A stretch of DNA of 64,000 nucleotides from Mytilinidion resinicola (taxonomy: Eukaryota > Ascomycota > Dothideomycetes > Mytilinidiales > Mytilinidiaceae), in the NCBI RefSeq assembly GCF_010093595.1, contig NW_022985443.1, positions 573,345 through 637,344 of the forward strand, given 5' to 3'. Made by a program: the position numbers and the translations under genes. Positions 43,263 through 55,673 of this stretch are shown here, piece after piece. Under the pieces are notes generated by a model. It worked only from the letters and a program-made list of their open reading frames with translations. It was not told where the DNA came from and ran no database searches. How positions within the stretch are numbered: the first letter of the stretch is position 1; every line of letters starts with the position of its first letter.

Positions 43263-44585
43263 ATGCATTTTCACCTTCCGATCGTGGCACTGAGCCTCTT
43301 TGGCCTCGGAATCGATGCACTTCGCGTCTCTACGTCTCACACCAGTTCCTCAACATCCACTACCCGACACGGTACCACTTTGTCTACATCAACGCGCTGC
43401 AGCTCTTCCGCACATGCAAAATCCAGCCAACCGGTTTCGAATAATGGCAGATGCGGCGCTGGTTTCGGCGGAACAACTTGTTTGGGTTCGAAATGGGGCA
43501 ATTGCTGCTCAGATTGTTTCCATTGCGGAAGCACGCCCGAGTACTGCGCTCCCCCCAAATGCCAGCTCGGGTATGGGCTCTGCAACCCGGTATCCTCTTC
43601 CAAGTCCTCGTCAACCACGAGGCATAGCACGAGTTCTTCCACGAAGCATAGCACGAGTTCTTCCGCAAAGCATAGCACGAGTTCTTCCGCAAAGCATAGC
43701 ACGAGTTCTTCTAAGTCCTCGTCAACCACGACGCACAGCACACGTTCTTCACTGATTTCGTCCTCAACCTCGTCAACTCCGAAGGCCAGTACGACTTCCG
43801 CTAGCAGTTCGTCGGCGACGAGTAGCACGACCACGACGAGCTCGTCTCTTTCGCCAAGCAGCACGGCTTCGTCAACCTCATCTTCCTCCCAAAGCTCATC
43901 TGCTTCCTCGGTCACCCCTTCAGCAAGCAGCAGTACCTCGGTTGCGCCAGCCGCATCTTCCTCTGAAAGCTCCAGCTCCAGCTCCAGCTCCAGCTCCTCG
44001 TCCTCCTCGTCCTCGTCTACGTCTTCCTCTAGCCTCTCAACAAGCTCATCCTCATCAACTTCTGACGTAACGCCATCGTCCACCTCCAGCGTAGCCTCAG
44101 CAACACCGTCGGTCTGCACCAGCGGCACTCAGTATGTCACTAATGGTGATTTCGAGACCGGTAGCCTGTCGCCGTTCACAGTAGCCAATTACGGAGACTC
44201 CGGAGTAACGGTTGCGTACGAGGTGTCGACCGCTGCCGCCGCCAGCGGAGCGTATGGATTCGAAATTGATACTGACGGTCCCGGAGAAGGTGGAAACATT
44301 ATCCTTACTCAACAACTTACAAACCTGCCATCTGGAACACTTGTCGACTGTTCTATTGATTACCGCGCTTCCGGGGAGTTCGAATACGACACTGAAGTTA
44401 CAATTACTATTGGTGGCCAGAGTTGCGTCGGCGACTATTTCGGCAATCCAGGCTCTTTCACACCCATTTCCGGGTCGGTTACAACGACCAGTGATAGCCC
44501 AACGCTCCAGATTCAGCTGCAGTACCAGGCGGATGCTGAGTGTAGTTTTTTTATTGACAATGTTTCCGTGACTTGCGCATCTTAG
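43263..44585 (+). CDS. secreted chitin-binding, Ser/Thr-rich surface protein
   Basis: I take the start at 43263 (MHFHLPIVALSLFGLG) because it opens a signal peptide; an ATG six codons earlier adds nothing. After the signal, a CBM18-like (hevein-type) module lies at about residues 55-105: NGRCGAGFGGTTCLGSKWGNCCS, HCGSTPEYC, CQLGYGLC, with the Cys pattern of chitin-binding domains. Next comes a long Ser/Thr stalk (about residues 108-285), surely O-mannosylated, with 24 bp tandem repeats encoding TSSSAKHS. The C-terminal 155 residues form a compact domain, QYVTNGDFETGSLSPFTV to FFIDNVSVTC, of the CenC-like carbohydrate-binding type. It probably binds cell-wall chitin on one side and another glycan on the other. 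Confidence 0.82.
   Translation: MHFHLPIVALSLFGLGIDALRVSTSHTSSSTSTTRHGTTLSTSTRCSSSAHAKSSQPVSNNGRCGAGFGGTTCLGSKWGNCCSDCFHCGSTPEYCAPPKCQLGYGLCNPVSSSKSSSTTRHSTSSSTKHSTSSSAKHSTSSSAKHSTSSSKSSSTTTHSTRSSLISSSTSSTPKASTTSASSSSATSSTTTTSSSLSPSSTASSTSSSSQSSSASSVTPSASSSTSVAPAASSSESSSSSSSSSSSSSSSSSTSSSSLSTSSSSSTSDVTPSSTSSVASATPSVCTSGTQYVTNGDFETGSLSPFTVANYGDSGVTVAYEVSTAAAASGAYGFEIDTDGPGEGGNIILTQQLTNLPSGTLVDCSIDYRASGEFEYDTEVTITIGGQSCVGDYFGNPGSFTPISGSVTTTSDSPTLQIQLQYQADAECSFFIDNVSVTCAS
43625..43712 (+). repeat. 24 bp coding minisatellite
   Basis: About 3.5 units of GAGTTCTTCCGCAAAGCATA-type sequence, each coding eight residues (TSSSAKHS). The first unit has ACG for GCA. Part of the stalk of the chitin-binding protein; unit number is likely to vary between strains. 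Confidence 0.8.
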
Positions 44586-45854
44586 TGGTTGTTGCTGTAC
44601 ACAAGAACGTTGCGGCGTAAATTGAGACGTGTAGGGTGCGAATGCAGGCGTCGGGCTCCTGTTTGAGGGAGAGGGCGGGGCGCGTATATATATTTGGCGA
44701 GAAGGTGGGGCATCGTGCCAACATCACAAATAATCATGCGGTATTTCAATACAGTATTCTAGAACCTCAAACCATATGCCAAAGGGGCAGTGGTTCCACT
44801 AAACCACAAGCTCGTGCATATTCCATACAGAACCTGTAATGTGATTATTGAGTGGCCTTGCAACTTTTCAATATGTATACCCTTTAAATATTACTACCGC
44901 AAACCTGCTACAATTAGTTGCGTATCTTTTAACGCTACATACATTGTGAAGCAAGTAGGACATAACATCGGCGTCTTGCAAGAAACGATGGTTAGCAAGT
45001 ATTGTATTATTCGAGTTGCAGGGATAAGATGTGGGCCGAGATGGGGGTATTATAGGACGATGCGGGGTTTAGTGAAAATTATCGAACTAAACCACTCTCC
45101 GTACAGAGGTAGCACATTTCATTACAGGATCTTGTAACGCGATTTGTGAACCCTCGTCCATTTACTTTAGTTCTGTCGTAATACAGCATGCCTGTTTCCC
45201 TAAGACCTTTCTTATTTTCTAGAAGTCCCTACCATCCACCGTCGTTAAGGCGCTGTTGGGAAGATGCCGCGTCCCACCGCCCTGCGGCATGCTAATACCA
45301 CGCTAACCGGATCAATACATCCCGCCCTCCATGTGATGAGCATTTCAAAAAAAAACTTCGCCCTCCTGGGTTAAGCACTGTGAAGTATTATGGACATCCA
45401 CTTGGGGCCCTAATCAATGTACATCTCTTTGCGCATCCTGTGGTCAGTGTATCTCGTAAATGCTGCGTAACAAAGGCCCTCTAACCCTGTAAAGGCTATT
45501 GTGGCCGTTGAACCCTCTCTTATCAGCTTTCAGTACTACTATTTACCCTTGCAGCCATCTGCACGCTAACCACAACATGCGCAAAGGGGCTGTACATCTC
45601 AAGCGAGCGAGTTCCTTAACGGTTGGTCCCAGAGTGCATCAATACCTACGTGGCTAAGACGATTGCCACGTGCAAGGCTTAGCCGCATCTCTGCCTTTCT
45701 ATTTGCCTCGGCATTGGCGGTCGCCCTTTCTCTGGGCAGGCTCAGCGTCTATATCTACGCTGCGCCGGGCTTTGACGGCGACTTTCTTTCCTGCCTTTAA
45801 TCATTCTCCTCCCCTCGTCGTTCATCGCTGCTTTTCGAACGATCCCCTGCCACG
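44586..45854. other. intergenic stretch
   Basis: No gene supported. AT-richer around 44,840-45,000. An A9 run at 45,349. Upstream of the HET pseudogene. Confidence 0.45.
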
Positions 45855-47854
45855 ATGGTCAGCTCGAGCTCTCAGCCTTGCTCACACCTGGACATATACG
45901 TCTCGAAATCCCATCGTTCTTGTCTGTCTTGTGGCTTTGCACTGCTCCATGATAACGTACTCCCTACCGAGAAGGGCATATACAGCGAGAGCGCTCTCAT
46001 CCCAGGCTCGCAATATTCCTACCGACCCTTGAACTTCGAGCTTGGACAAGAGATCAGATTGCTTCTACGGATCCCATTTTTTGTGAACTCACGCATGCAA
46101 ATCTTCTTGACCGACTAGAATACGAGGCAATATCCTACACATGGGCAAGTTCCGAACTGGAGCTGTCTTTCGACAGGAAGCTCATTCATTCGAGGACTCG
46201 ACAATTTGTTCCTGTGACAGAGAACTGTGAGGCAGCGCTCCGCCAAGTACGTCGACGAGATGGGAAACGAGTAGTGTGGATTGACTCTATGCATTAATCA
46301 AGACAATGTCTCAGAACGCAACCATCAAGTTTGGCTCATGAAAAACATATATGCAAATGCCATTCAGGTTTTAGTCTATCTAGGAGAGCCTTCTAGCGAT
46401 ATTAACGCGCTATTAGAGTACCTCAGTCATTGTCTTGTTGTTCATAGCGGTGGGTCCGTCGAAGTTATTCCAAAACCGAGAGCTCAAATTCCATCGGCGG
46501 CCGCAGTTCAAAAGTTTCTCGCCCGAAGGTGGTTTCACAGGACCTGGATCCTCCAAGAAGTGGCGCTAGCAAAATGCGCAACTGTTATGTGCGGGTCAAG
46601 ATGCCTTGATTAGGATATGTTTACCATCGATAAGTTCAAAAATCTTGGACTGCCTATAAACCCGATTGATGAACCAATACCAGGAGTCTTGAGGTTATCC
46701 GCCAATCTTCAAGCTAATATCCACGATTTCCTGAGTTGCCTTGAAGCTGGACGTAACTGCGCCGCTATGGATCCAAGAGATAGAGTCTTCGCCTTGCTTG
46801 GTCTTGTAGATGAGCAGTCGGGAATTTCCCTCAGAGCCGACTATTCTAAAGACGTCTCTTGGGTGTTCAACGAAGTTGCTACTCAAATTTTGGAAAGTTC
46901 CAAATCTCTGGACATATTGTCGCATGTGATCGACAATGTCATCCGCAATTTCCCCTTGCCATCCTGGGTGCCAGACTGGATGGTCCCAGACATCTCGTCC
47001 CAGCCAAATGGAAAATCCATGAGCAAGGCCACAATAACTGAAATGCTTAATGCAAGCAAACCGTCTACCGCGCCAAGCGTTCTTCGTGTAGAGGGGCCCG
47101 GAAACTGGCGGAACCACCTTTGAGTCCGAAGTTGAAGGTCTTTGGGCGATTGCTTCACGATCCCCGTGAGCTATTGTATTAAGTGGGCAAGGCATACATT
47201 ACCCACGACATAGGCTATGAATATTCACTCTACAATGACCACGAAAGCAATACTTCTTTACACATCGTTCACGACAGAAGCTATGAATCAGAACGTTGAG
47301 AAAACCCTTTGACACACGATCAAAGTACCCGCTCAAAGACAACTTCGATCTCCTTGTCCTATCAGTGTATATTAATGAACGCTCTCTCCCACCAGGACGA
47401 TCTCAAGGATTTCTGGCCCAAGCTTTTGGGCATTGATAACGATCTTATCCAACATCTTCAAGTTCTAAGGCTCCATGACTTTTCTTGTAGCTGTGGTTCA
47501 TGGGCCTCCCTCACTTACACCATACCGGACCATCTCAAGTCTGCTCTTAGCTCGTTTATCAACGAGAAGTCCTCTTTTGGCTCCGGCTCTGTAGTCTCCT
47601 GCGGCACCAACTCATTTGCCATCGGTTCGCCCGGAATGCAGGTACAAGATGAGATCTGGCTTCTCGAAGTTGCGAAAGTTCCTCATGTATTACGCCGCAT
47701 TGATCAGCATTTTGTTCTAGTGCCCGGAAGATGTTGGGTGTATGTGGAAAGCCCGTGGCACCTGATCCGGGTTCTTGGACTGAAATTGAGATATGGTAGA
47801 TGTAAGTCTGGAAACTCACCATCTGATAAACCGCACTGCCATACAGGTAGCTAA
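45855..47854 (+). pseudogene. HET (heterokaryon incompatibility) domain gene, decayed
   Basis: The opening frame (45855) has a HET-type N-terminus ending PLNFELGQEIRLL. The HET domain then jumps frames: FCELTHANLLDRLEYEAISYTW (about 46,089 on), VPVTENCEAALRQVRRRDGKRVVWIDS, then after a frameshift at about 46,285 CINQDNVSERNHQVWLMKNIYANAIQVLVYLGE and WFHRTWILQEVALAK. A TAG at 46611-46613 stands where relatives have Trp (CLD-stop-DMF, typically W-D). The frame goes on with DPRDRVFALLGL and NEVATQIL. A late piece (about 47,620-47,750) holds the HET-protein tail DEIWLLEVAKVPHVLRRIDQHFVLV. At least two frameshifts and one stop. HET proteins trigger incompatibility cell death; this copy is dead. 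Confidence 0.82.
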
Positions 47855-48950
47855 TGCCCACCCAGTGCTTTGAACGACCTTTTGTACTGACTCCCAAGAT
47901 CAAATCCTTGGTCCCATCCTCGTCACGCCCCATGTACGAGTGCTTTTGAACCTACTGAAGCCACTTTATGGGTTAGGCGTAGATTGTGTCACTTATTTAG
48001 CCTATCATTGGAGGCATGCACACGAAACAACTCTACGGTCTCTAGCGGCACCAGCTTCCCTTCTCAAGCAACTCTAACGATGCCTACTTGCTCGAGCCTT
48101 AGTATGACAGGTTCCTGAATTGTATCCCGATCGTGCAGCGGTTGGCCCTTATAGAGGCGGAAGCCAGTGTCATACGGGGGCCAGCTGGAGCCTGGAAGCG
48201 GGCACAACCCAGTATTAGGGGGGTGAGTAATGATCCCAACGGGTGGATTTTGCTAGCATGAGTGCTCTACCATTTTACCCGGGTTATCTTTTCAGACTGC
48301 AGTCTATATTAGCTACCAGGCTTTGAATCCAGTCTCTTGTATCATCTAGTTTCCTGTATTCAGAGTAGCAGACAGTACTATATAATCGGAATCTTTGGGA
48401 CACCGGGTATAATTTCACTACAATTCAAGCCCATATATTTTTGAGAGCCATGCAAACTGATATAGTGTAGACAGCTGTTTAATGAAAAGAGTTCGGGTGT
48501 CCCTCGGCGGTTTCAACACCCTCACTAGCGCCTCGCAAGAGAACGACCTGGCTGCATCCTCTGTTCAGAACACTCTAATAAATGCATCACTGTGGCATCT
48601 CCGGAGAAGGCTGCCAACAAACAATGTCACACCGCATGTCCGCCCCGATCAACCTAGGTTGATTTCGAAAAGGAGCCCAGATGCAGCTCTGCCCGAATGC
48701 GCCAAGGCAGCTTTTCGGTGGAGCGGTGAGCAGCCTTGGCTGAATTCCTCGACCAGGCTGAGATTTTGGCAGCACCATAATGAAGCCTACTTCCAAAGCA
48801 TCTCGTTGTGAACATCCACGACGTCAAGATCCGTGCAATTTACGGAGCCATCCCAAATTCATTCTATACGTTATCATCCACAACCACCCGACAAGATTTC
48901 GTCTCCGCTAAAGAGATCGGGTCGCAGGCACGACAGCCAAGGCATGCAAT
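47855..48950. other. intergenic region upstream of the NACHT-ankyrin gene
   Basis: No gene supported. A 109-codon frame at 48482-48811 has no motif and may be part of the 5' leader or chance. Confidence 0.45.
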
Positions 48951-51900
48951 ATGGCCGATCCGCTTTCTGTCGCCGGCAGCATCGCCGGTCTTATTTCTGT
49001 AGCAGACACTGTCTTCAGACTCGTTTTCAAGTACGCAAGGTCTGCAATCAATGCCAAGGAGGAAGTCAAAACTCTCGCCGACGAGATCCAGGCATTAGCC
49101 GGGGTCCTACAGAGTCTCCGTCTTCTTGCAAGCGGACTAGAAGCAGAAGGGACTTCTTTCGACCCTACTATTCGAGCGCACCATCTCGGATCGTTGAGCA
49201 GTACCCTCGGCCGCCTACAGCAGCGAGTGGAGAAGGCGCACACGAAATTTGAGAAGGATTCGAAGGCAAAAAAGATACTTCAGCAGGTCAAATGGCCTTT
49301 TTCGACTGGGGAGACTAAAGAGCTTCTGGAGGACCTTATCAGACATAAAACCACCATCTCCCTCGCGCTCTCTGTTGACTCAATGCAAAAACTTCAGCTC
49401 TGCTTAGGAAAACAGGAGGTGCTTAGCCAAAGTCTGTCTTCCATGGCGAACGCTGTAAAGAGGATAGAGATATACACCCAAATCACAATGAGCGATTCCA
49501 AGAAAGCCGTACTGGATTTCTTCATGAAGGCCAGCCCACAGCCGAACTTAGAAACGAGCGTTAAACTTCGACAACCCATGACAGGACTCTGGCTCACCGG
49601 TTCACCGAGCTTCACCACTTGGCTAGAGACACCAGGCTCGAAGCTGTGGTTGAGTGGCATACCAGGAGCTGGCAAGACCGTGCTAGCCGGTGCTGTCATC
49701 CAAGACGCACTAACACGCAGTTATTCCCAACCTGAAGTCGGTGTTGCATTCTTCTTCTGCGACTACAAGGACTCGACCACCTGGGACATCGTCAAAATCC
49801 TTGGCGCAATAGCTTCCCAACTTAGCCGACAGAACGATGACGCATACAGCAAATTGCAGGCTTACTACGACCAGTTACATCCTGCTAGGCATCTTGAAAA
49901 GAGCTTGGATACAGAAGATTTGAGAGCCAAGATAACCGAGATGTCGGAGCATTTCAAACAAATTCTCGTTGTTGTAGATGGGCTCGACGAATGCGGAGAC
50001 AACACCGATCTTGTGGTAGAAACTCTCTCCGAACTTGCTAATTACACACCAAACATGTCTATGGCTTTACTAAGTCGTCATGAAGTCAATATAGAGGAGT
50101 GGCTTCGAGAAGACTTCGATCATATTCCCATCGCCGCAAAGAGCGACGATATCAGGCTGTACGTTGGAGCAGAGATGGATAAACGAATTCAGAACCGGCA
50201 GCTTCGGATCACGAGTCTGGAGCTGAGAGACGAGATCATGAACAGGCTCGTCGAGCGCGCTAAAGGGATGTGGGTACTTGTGTGGCCCCTATACGACTCG
50301 TCAAGATGTCTAATCTGCCAAAACCACTAGGTTCCGATGGGTTGCATGCCAACTCGACTACCTTTGTGATTGCGTCAATGACGCAGACCGACGCGAAGCC
50401 CTGAACGAGCTGCCCCCAGATCTTCCGGAGACTTACCGTCGCCTTCTGGAGAGAGTCGACAAGTGTCCCGCAAAAGTGAAATCGTTGGTGCAGATGTGCC
50501 TACAATTCATCGCCTTCGCGTCTCCGCCGCTGACGATCCTTCAGCTTCAACAAGCCGTTTCAGCCCCTCAAACTTTTGGCGTAACATTGGACGAGTTAGA
50601 TCTGATTTCAGAATATGAGATCGCCAGGAGATGTAGCAGCCTGATCCGTAAATCCGAAGATGGGAACCGTTTTGAATATTCGCATTTTTCGGTACAAGAG
50701 TTTCTCACAGACGCCACTCTACTTAACTCGTCGGCGTTGGAAAGATATCATCTATCAGAACCACACAGCTACACACTCCTAGCCACGCAGTGTCTTAGGT
50801 TTCTGCAGCTGAAGAATTTTGGAAGGCATCCCGAGCCCTCGGAAGAGGAAGCCGTGTACATCTCTCAAAGGAACCTTGAAAATCCATTCTACGAGTACGC
50901 AGCAATACTGTGGCCGAAATTTGCCAGAAACTACTTCGGAGACCCCGTGCTTTTCAATCTTGCCATTTCGCTGTTTCGACGGCCGAAAACCGTTCACTTT
51001 CTAGCATGGAGCGTCGAGTTCCTTCGCCACTTTCATGATGGGGATAAAGTTTGGCAGTTTCCACGTTCCCCAGAAGACAGCGCAGGGAGCCTTGACTTCT
51101 ATGTCCGCAGCGTGACTGAAGACTTTTTCTCTCCTTTGCATCTAGCTGCTGCCCTCCATATTCCCGAGATTTGCAAGTCTCTTATCGCTGATCAATCAGA
51201 CCTCAACCACAATAGTGCCTGGGGAAGTCCCCTTCAGCTTGCTACGGCCAGCCTCGCTGCCTTTTGGAAGACCGAAGACCAAAAGGAGTCTTCTCCACAT
51301 GGGAATTTATGGTGCGAAGAGTTGAACTTAAGGTCAGACACAGCACGAAAGAACAGGCTTGAAACGATTGAGCTACTCGTGGGTGCCGGCGCCGTAGTGA
51401 CTAACTCGGCATCGCAGGTAGGATCAAATCTGCTAGATTTGTCGTTCCTTCTTGCGGGAGTCTTCTTGGACCTCTCAGCTACAAACAAGCTTATGTCCCT
51501 CGGTGTAGTCCCGGGCCCAACAAGTTTGGATAGCTTCGGTAGATGCATGTCAACATGGGATCAAAAGATGGAATGGGATATCCAGTACGAAAAGATGAAG
51601 GTCGTTATGAGTGATACTCTACGCGACTTCCTCAATCACATCATCATTACACGGATTTATGGGACGGAGCTTGGGCGCCAAATTGCATCTATAGCGTGGA
51701 CGGCTGCTTCTCAACTTTTGTTTTCCTTTGAATGGAACATCAACCCCATGGTTTCGGACTCTACTTGCACCGAAGATCTCTTGCGTGCAGAGGCAATGAG
51801 CGCGGTCCTTTGTGATGATCCCCAAATCTTGCAGGATTGTTTGAAGGATGAAAAATTGGATATTCGAGGAACGTTTCACCCATCTCTCGACCGTCCGTAC

Positions 51901-54900
51901 TACGGTTGTTCTTTGCTACATGTGGCCGCGCAGGAGAGGTCTGAATCCGTCAGCCAGATCCTGGTAGAATCCGGTTGCGACCTAAATGCCCCAGACTCTG
52001 ATGGGGTACTCCCTATCCATTTATGCGCTAGGTATGATAATCGTTCCACCTTAGAAGTTTTTCTGCAAAAAGGCGCTTCACACCTTGCCACCGACTCAAA
52101 CGGTAAAAATCTGTGGCATTATTGTGTCGACTCTCAGCATAATTACACATCGATCTTGAGGAGGCTCCTTGATTTGGACCAGGATCAGACGACCGAGGCA
52201 CTGCTGGCGAGAACACATTCCGGCATGACTCCCATCCTAGAGGCGCTCACGGATAGATACTCTGAAGAGGCGGTCGCCAGATTGCTCCTCGTCATAGACC
52301 ACTGCGCTGGAAAACCGCAGTTCTGGAAGGCCCATGGCCCGGTGTTTGCCGCGGCAGCTGAGTTTGGTTCTGAAACTGTCATCGAGCACCTTCTACAGGC
52401 TGGTGCAGACCCAGATCCAATTAGAAACGACAACTTCACCCCTTTGCATCAGCTCGGATCCGACGCAACTCCCGAATGTGCGCAGATTCTGAACGGCATT
52501 TACCCAGAGGCTCACCAACTTCGTTTCCAGGGGCAAACCCCTCTCGAAAGGTACATTGAAGGACAGTTCAAGTTGAATCGTATGCCGCAGCAGGGGGTGT
52601 TAGCCGTTTTAGCGACCCAAGACGCAGTTTCCTCCCAGGATACCGATGGGGAAACAGTCTGGTCATTCTGTTGCAAACAAGTCCCAATCAGATCGGCATC
52701 ATGGAATAAAGTGGATACTCTTTATAACGGCTTCGATTATGTCATTTCAACACTTCTTCGCCTCGGAGCGATGGTATCGTATGAGGAAATGAAGCGGAAG
52801 CCAGGAGTGTTACCGCTGTTTTCTGCGTTAGGGCTAGAACGCAAGCAAAGCAAATTGTACACAACGATAATTAGTAGCAAAACACTGTCTGCTATCATAT
52901 TAGAGTCTGCGTATTGGGAGGATGCAAAATCATCCCCAATCGCGGTAGCGTTTTTGAAAATGGCAGTCAAAGACGGATATTTGGAAGCTATCAAGCTAAT
53001 CCTTGGATACGGCGTAAGCGTTCATCAGCGTATCGACCAGACTTCGCCCATGGAGTTTGCCGTGCAGAATTTCAGCACTGCCCATGAATCAATGGAATCA
53101 GACGAGACAGACCCTAAAGAAGTATTGCTCGCTCTTCTTTCACATTCAGCAGAGGAAGAAATGAAGGATTGCAGTCCCCACGGCCTGGGCCTCGGCCTTC
53201 TGCACATGGTCGTCGAGGCTCAGCATGGTAGAAAAACGCTCACACACTGGCTCGTCAATGAGCTAACTGCGCGGGGCATTGATATCAATGGCGAAGCGAT
53301 GTTTAAACCAGGTTATACTCCTCTGGTGCATCACTTGTCCCGTGGCGCTTATGGGATGGCAGAGGTACTGCTCGAGTTGGGAGCAAATCCTTTCGTGAAC
53401 AGTGCCTTCGATCCTGTTCGAGCCTCCCTCACCGAAAGCGGCACATCGTTCTTGAAACGGCTATTACGCTACTCGAATGAGACTGGAACGCCCGTTCAAT
53501 GGAATGGCATTTTCACGTGCGCAGTTAAATTTGAAGGTAGTTCAAAAGACATAGAAGGCGTCACTTCGTTACATTACATCGCGGGGCAAGGGCTGAACGA
53601 AATCATGGACTTTTACATTGACGAGAGCCTCTTAGGGGACATCAACGTAATGACTGTCGATGGATATACTGCAGTACACCTCGCTGCAATCCATGATCGA
53701 GCAGCCGCCATCCACCGGCTTCACGTTCAAGGAGCCAACCTTGCCATAGAGAGCCATGATGGAAGCACCGCCCTGCATCTAGCAGTTCGAGCGGAAGGTC
53801 TGTCAGCAGTCAAAGTTCTCCTCGAATCGGGGGCAAAAAGCTCACTAGACGCTGTCGCAATGACTCCCATGATGTATGCATCGGCCTTGAAGAATGAGGA
53901 CATGATCACACTTCTGGACCAATACCTTCCTCTCGGTGTGGAGACCTCGTCTTCCGTCGACATAAACTCCATATCTCGGAAACGCATGATACTTCTAGCA
54001 CGATCTCTTGAGCATGCAATCATGAGAGACAATCTTGAGGAGTGCCAGAGGCTATATCGCGCGGGCTGTTCGCTTGACACGAGTATGCCAAGCTGCCACG
54101 GATGCTCGCCTATGATGAAAGCTATACGCTACGAACGGTTGCACATAGTCGACTGGCTCTTACAGTGCAAAGCGACGACTCTGAAATCAGCTTGTGACCA
54201 TCCCGGCGGCTATAGTGCCATTGAAATCGCCATCTCGTACACCAGTTTGAACCCCATACTCTACAGGTTGCTCATCCAATACATAGAGCAGGGCGGTGGT
54301 ATGCCCGACGGTACTCATTACCCCCTAGAGTGTGCTATAAGAAGCCATAATACAGAGGGGTTAAGAATATTCTTGGACTTCGTGAAAGAACTAGCTGAAG
54401 GCATCAGGCAAGTCGCGCCGCAGACCCATTTGACGTAGCTGCGTACTAATCCACCAGATCTTCCTCGCAATCAGCATCACCAAAACTTGCAAACGTGGTT
54501 AACCAACGCATATACTCCCTCAAAGGCGACATATTTTACACACCGCTCCACGTCGCCGTACAATACGGGAATATCCCAGCCATCGAACTTTTGCTCAATA
54601 GGGGCGCAACTGTTGATGGATGTGACTCCAACTATTTGACTCCCCTGGAATGCGTCCTCACACAAAGCTTCGTGGTTGGGTACGCTAGATGCGACAAAGA
54701 AACTACGTCCGACGCTGCTGTGCGTCTAGTCCAGCAGGGAGCGGCAACGGGGATAGTTCTGTCATGGCCTCTCGCGCTGCTCTTAGACAACATATCAAAC
54801 TCAGCATACTTACCCGAGCTGCTATTCGAACAGACGCCGGCGGGGTATTACAAAGGAACGGCTCCCTCGCTGGACAGGACAACCATAGTCTCGTGTACCC

Positions 54901-55673
54901 GCTTTTCCCGGGACACCCTGTTAGGACTACAAAACCTTGTACCTGAGCCCTCAGAGGAGGATTTCGGAGAAAAAAGCTTCTTGCACGGCGCAATGTGCTA
55001 TAGCGGGTATTCAGAACTATCGCCTGGCTGGAACAGCGCATTGCAGAAGGTGACGCCCTTTCCATGGCACCACCACTGGCCCGATTTTCACAAGATGGCC
55101 TTCTTGACGAGCAGTTTCGAATTATATCGGCGACGACTACCTCATGACGCTCTTAAGCGGATCATGAATCTCCAGCCAGAACGCGGAATAAGCCCTCTAT
55201 GTCGAGCATCTTCACGCGGTATCCTGGAGATCATGGAAAACTGTCTCATAATGGGTGCGGAGATCGACTTTGAAGGATGCTCCATCGGGTCAGCTCTGAT
55301 GATAGCTTGTGCATGTGGCCGCTTGGATGCTGTGAAGCTCTTGGTGCGGCAAGGCGCGGCAATCTCCTACGTTGGCAAAAGAGGACTGACCAGTGCCGTG
55401 TTAGCGGGCAGTCGGTCTGAAAGAGTTATCGCCTGGCTCCTCGTCGGGCAGTTCGATGAGCAGGCTAGGTTGAACAGCGGTGATGAAGTGCCGTCCGACT
55501 CCAGAGTAAACATGGAGATTTGTCCATGGAGCGGTATTGGAACAGCAGCTCTTCGGCTTGTGGGTCGGCGTGAGATGCAACCTCACGAGTCTAGTTTGGA
55601 CTATGCCGTGAGGCTCTCGGCTCTGAAGCGACAAATGCGAGGGGTGGTTGTACCGCAGGGACTTTTCCCTTGA
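48951..55673 (+). CDS. large NACHT-ankyrin STAND (NLR-like) protein
   Basis: Three exons, 48951-50269, 50331-54407 and 54458-55673, give one open frame of 2,203 residues. Residues 1-20 (MADPLSVAGSIAGLISVADT) are the signature of the fungal N-terminal helical domain of NLR-like proteins; a coiled coil follows. NACHT: Walker A GIPGAGKT (236-243), hhFFFCDYKD, Walker B ILVVVDGLDEC (338-348), then GMFRWVACQLDYL across the intron 1 junction. The winged-helix part ends YSHFSVQEFLTD (about 557-568). From about residue 705 to 2,150 run some 30 ankyrin-type repeats (SPLHLAAA, LLHVAAQERSESVSQILVESG, TAVHLAAIHDRAAAI, TALHLAVRAEGLSAVKVLLESG, TPLHVAVQYGNIPAIELLLNRG). It is likely a cytosolic non-self or damage sensor that oligomerises on ATP binding. 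No stops or frameshifts seen. Confidence 0.9.
50270..50330 (+). other. intron 1 of NACHT-ankyrin gene
   Basis: 61 nt, GTGGGT to CCACTAG with TCTAATC branch. Splits the Met codon of GM-FRW. The same place and phase is used in the HET-NACHT-ankyrin pseudogene (61147-61198). Confidence 0.85.
54408..54457 (+). other. intron 2 of NACHT-ankyrin gene, GC-AG type
   Basis: 50 nt, donor GCAAGT, perfect branch TACTAAT, acceptor CCACCAG. Without it the frame stops at 54436. No GT donor nearby gives the right phase; the GC donor does (AG|A, Arg). Confidence 0.75.

Noticed and set aside
43337..44128. 263-codon minus-strand frame, Glu/Asp/Leu-rich
   Set aside because: It is the antisense of the Ser codon-rich stalk of the chitin-binding protein; its low-complexity EEDELELE composition follows from that.
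48482..48811. 109-codon frame upstream of the NACHT-ankyrin gene
   Set aside because: No motif, and composition not protein-like; kept only as a possible leader.
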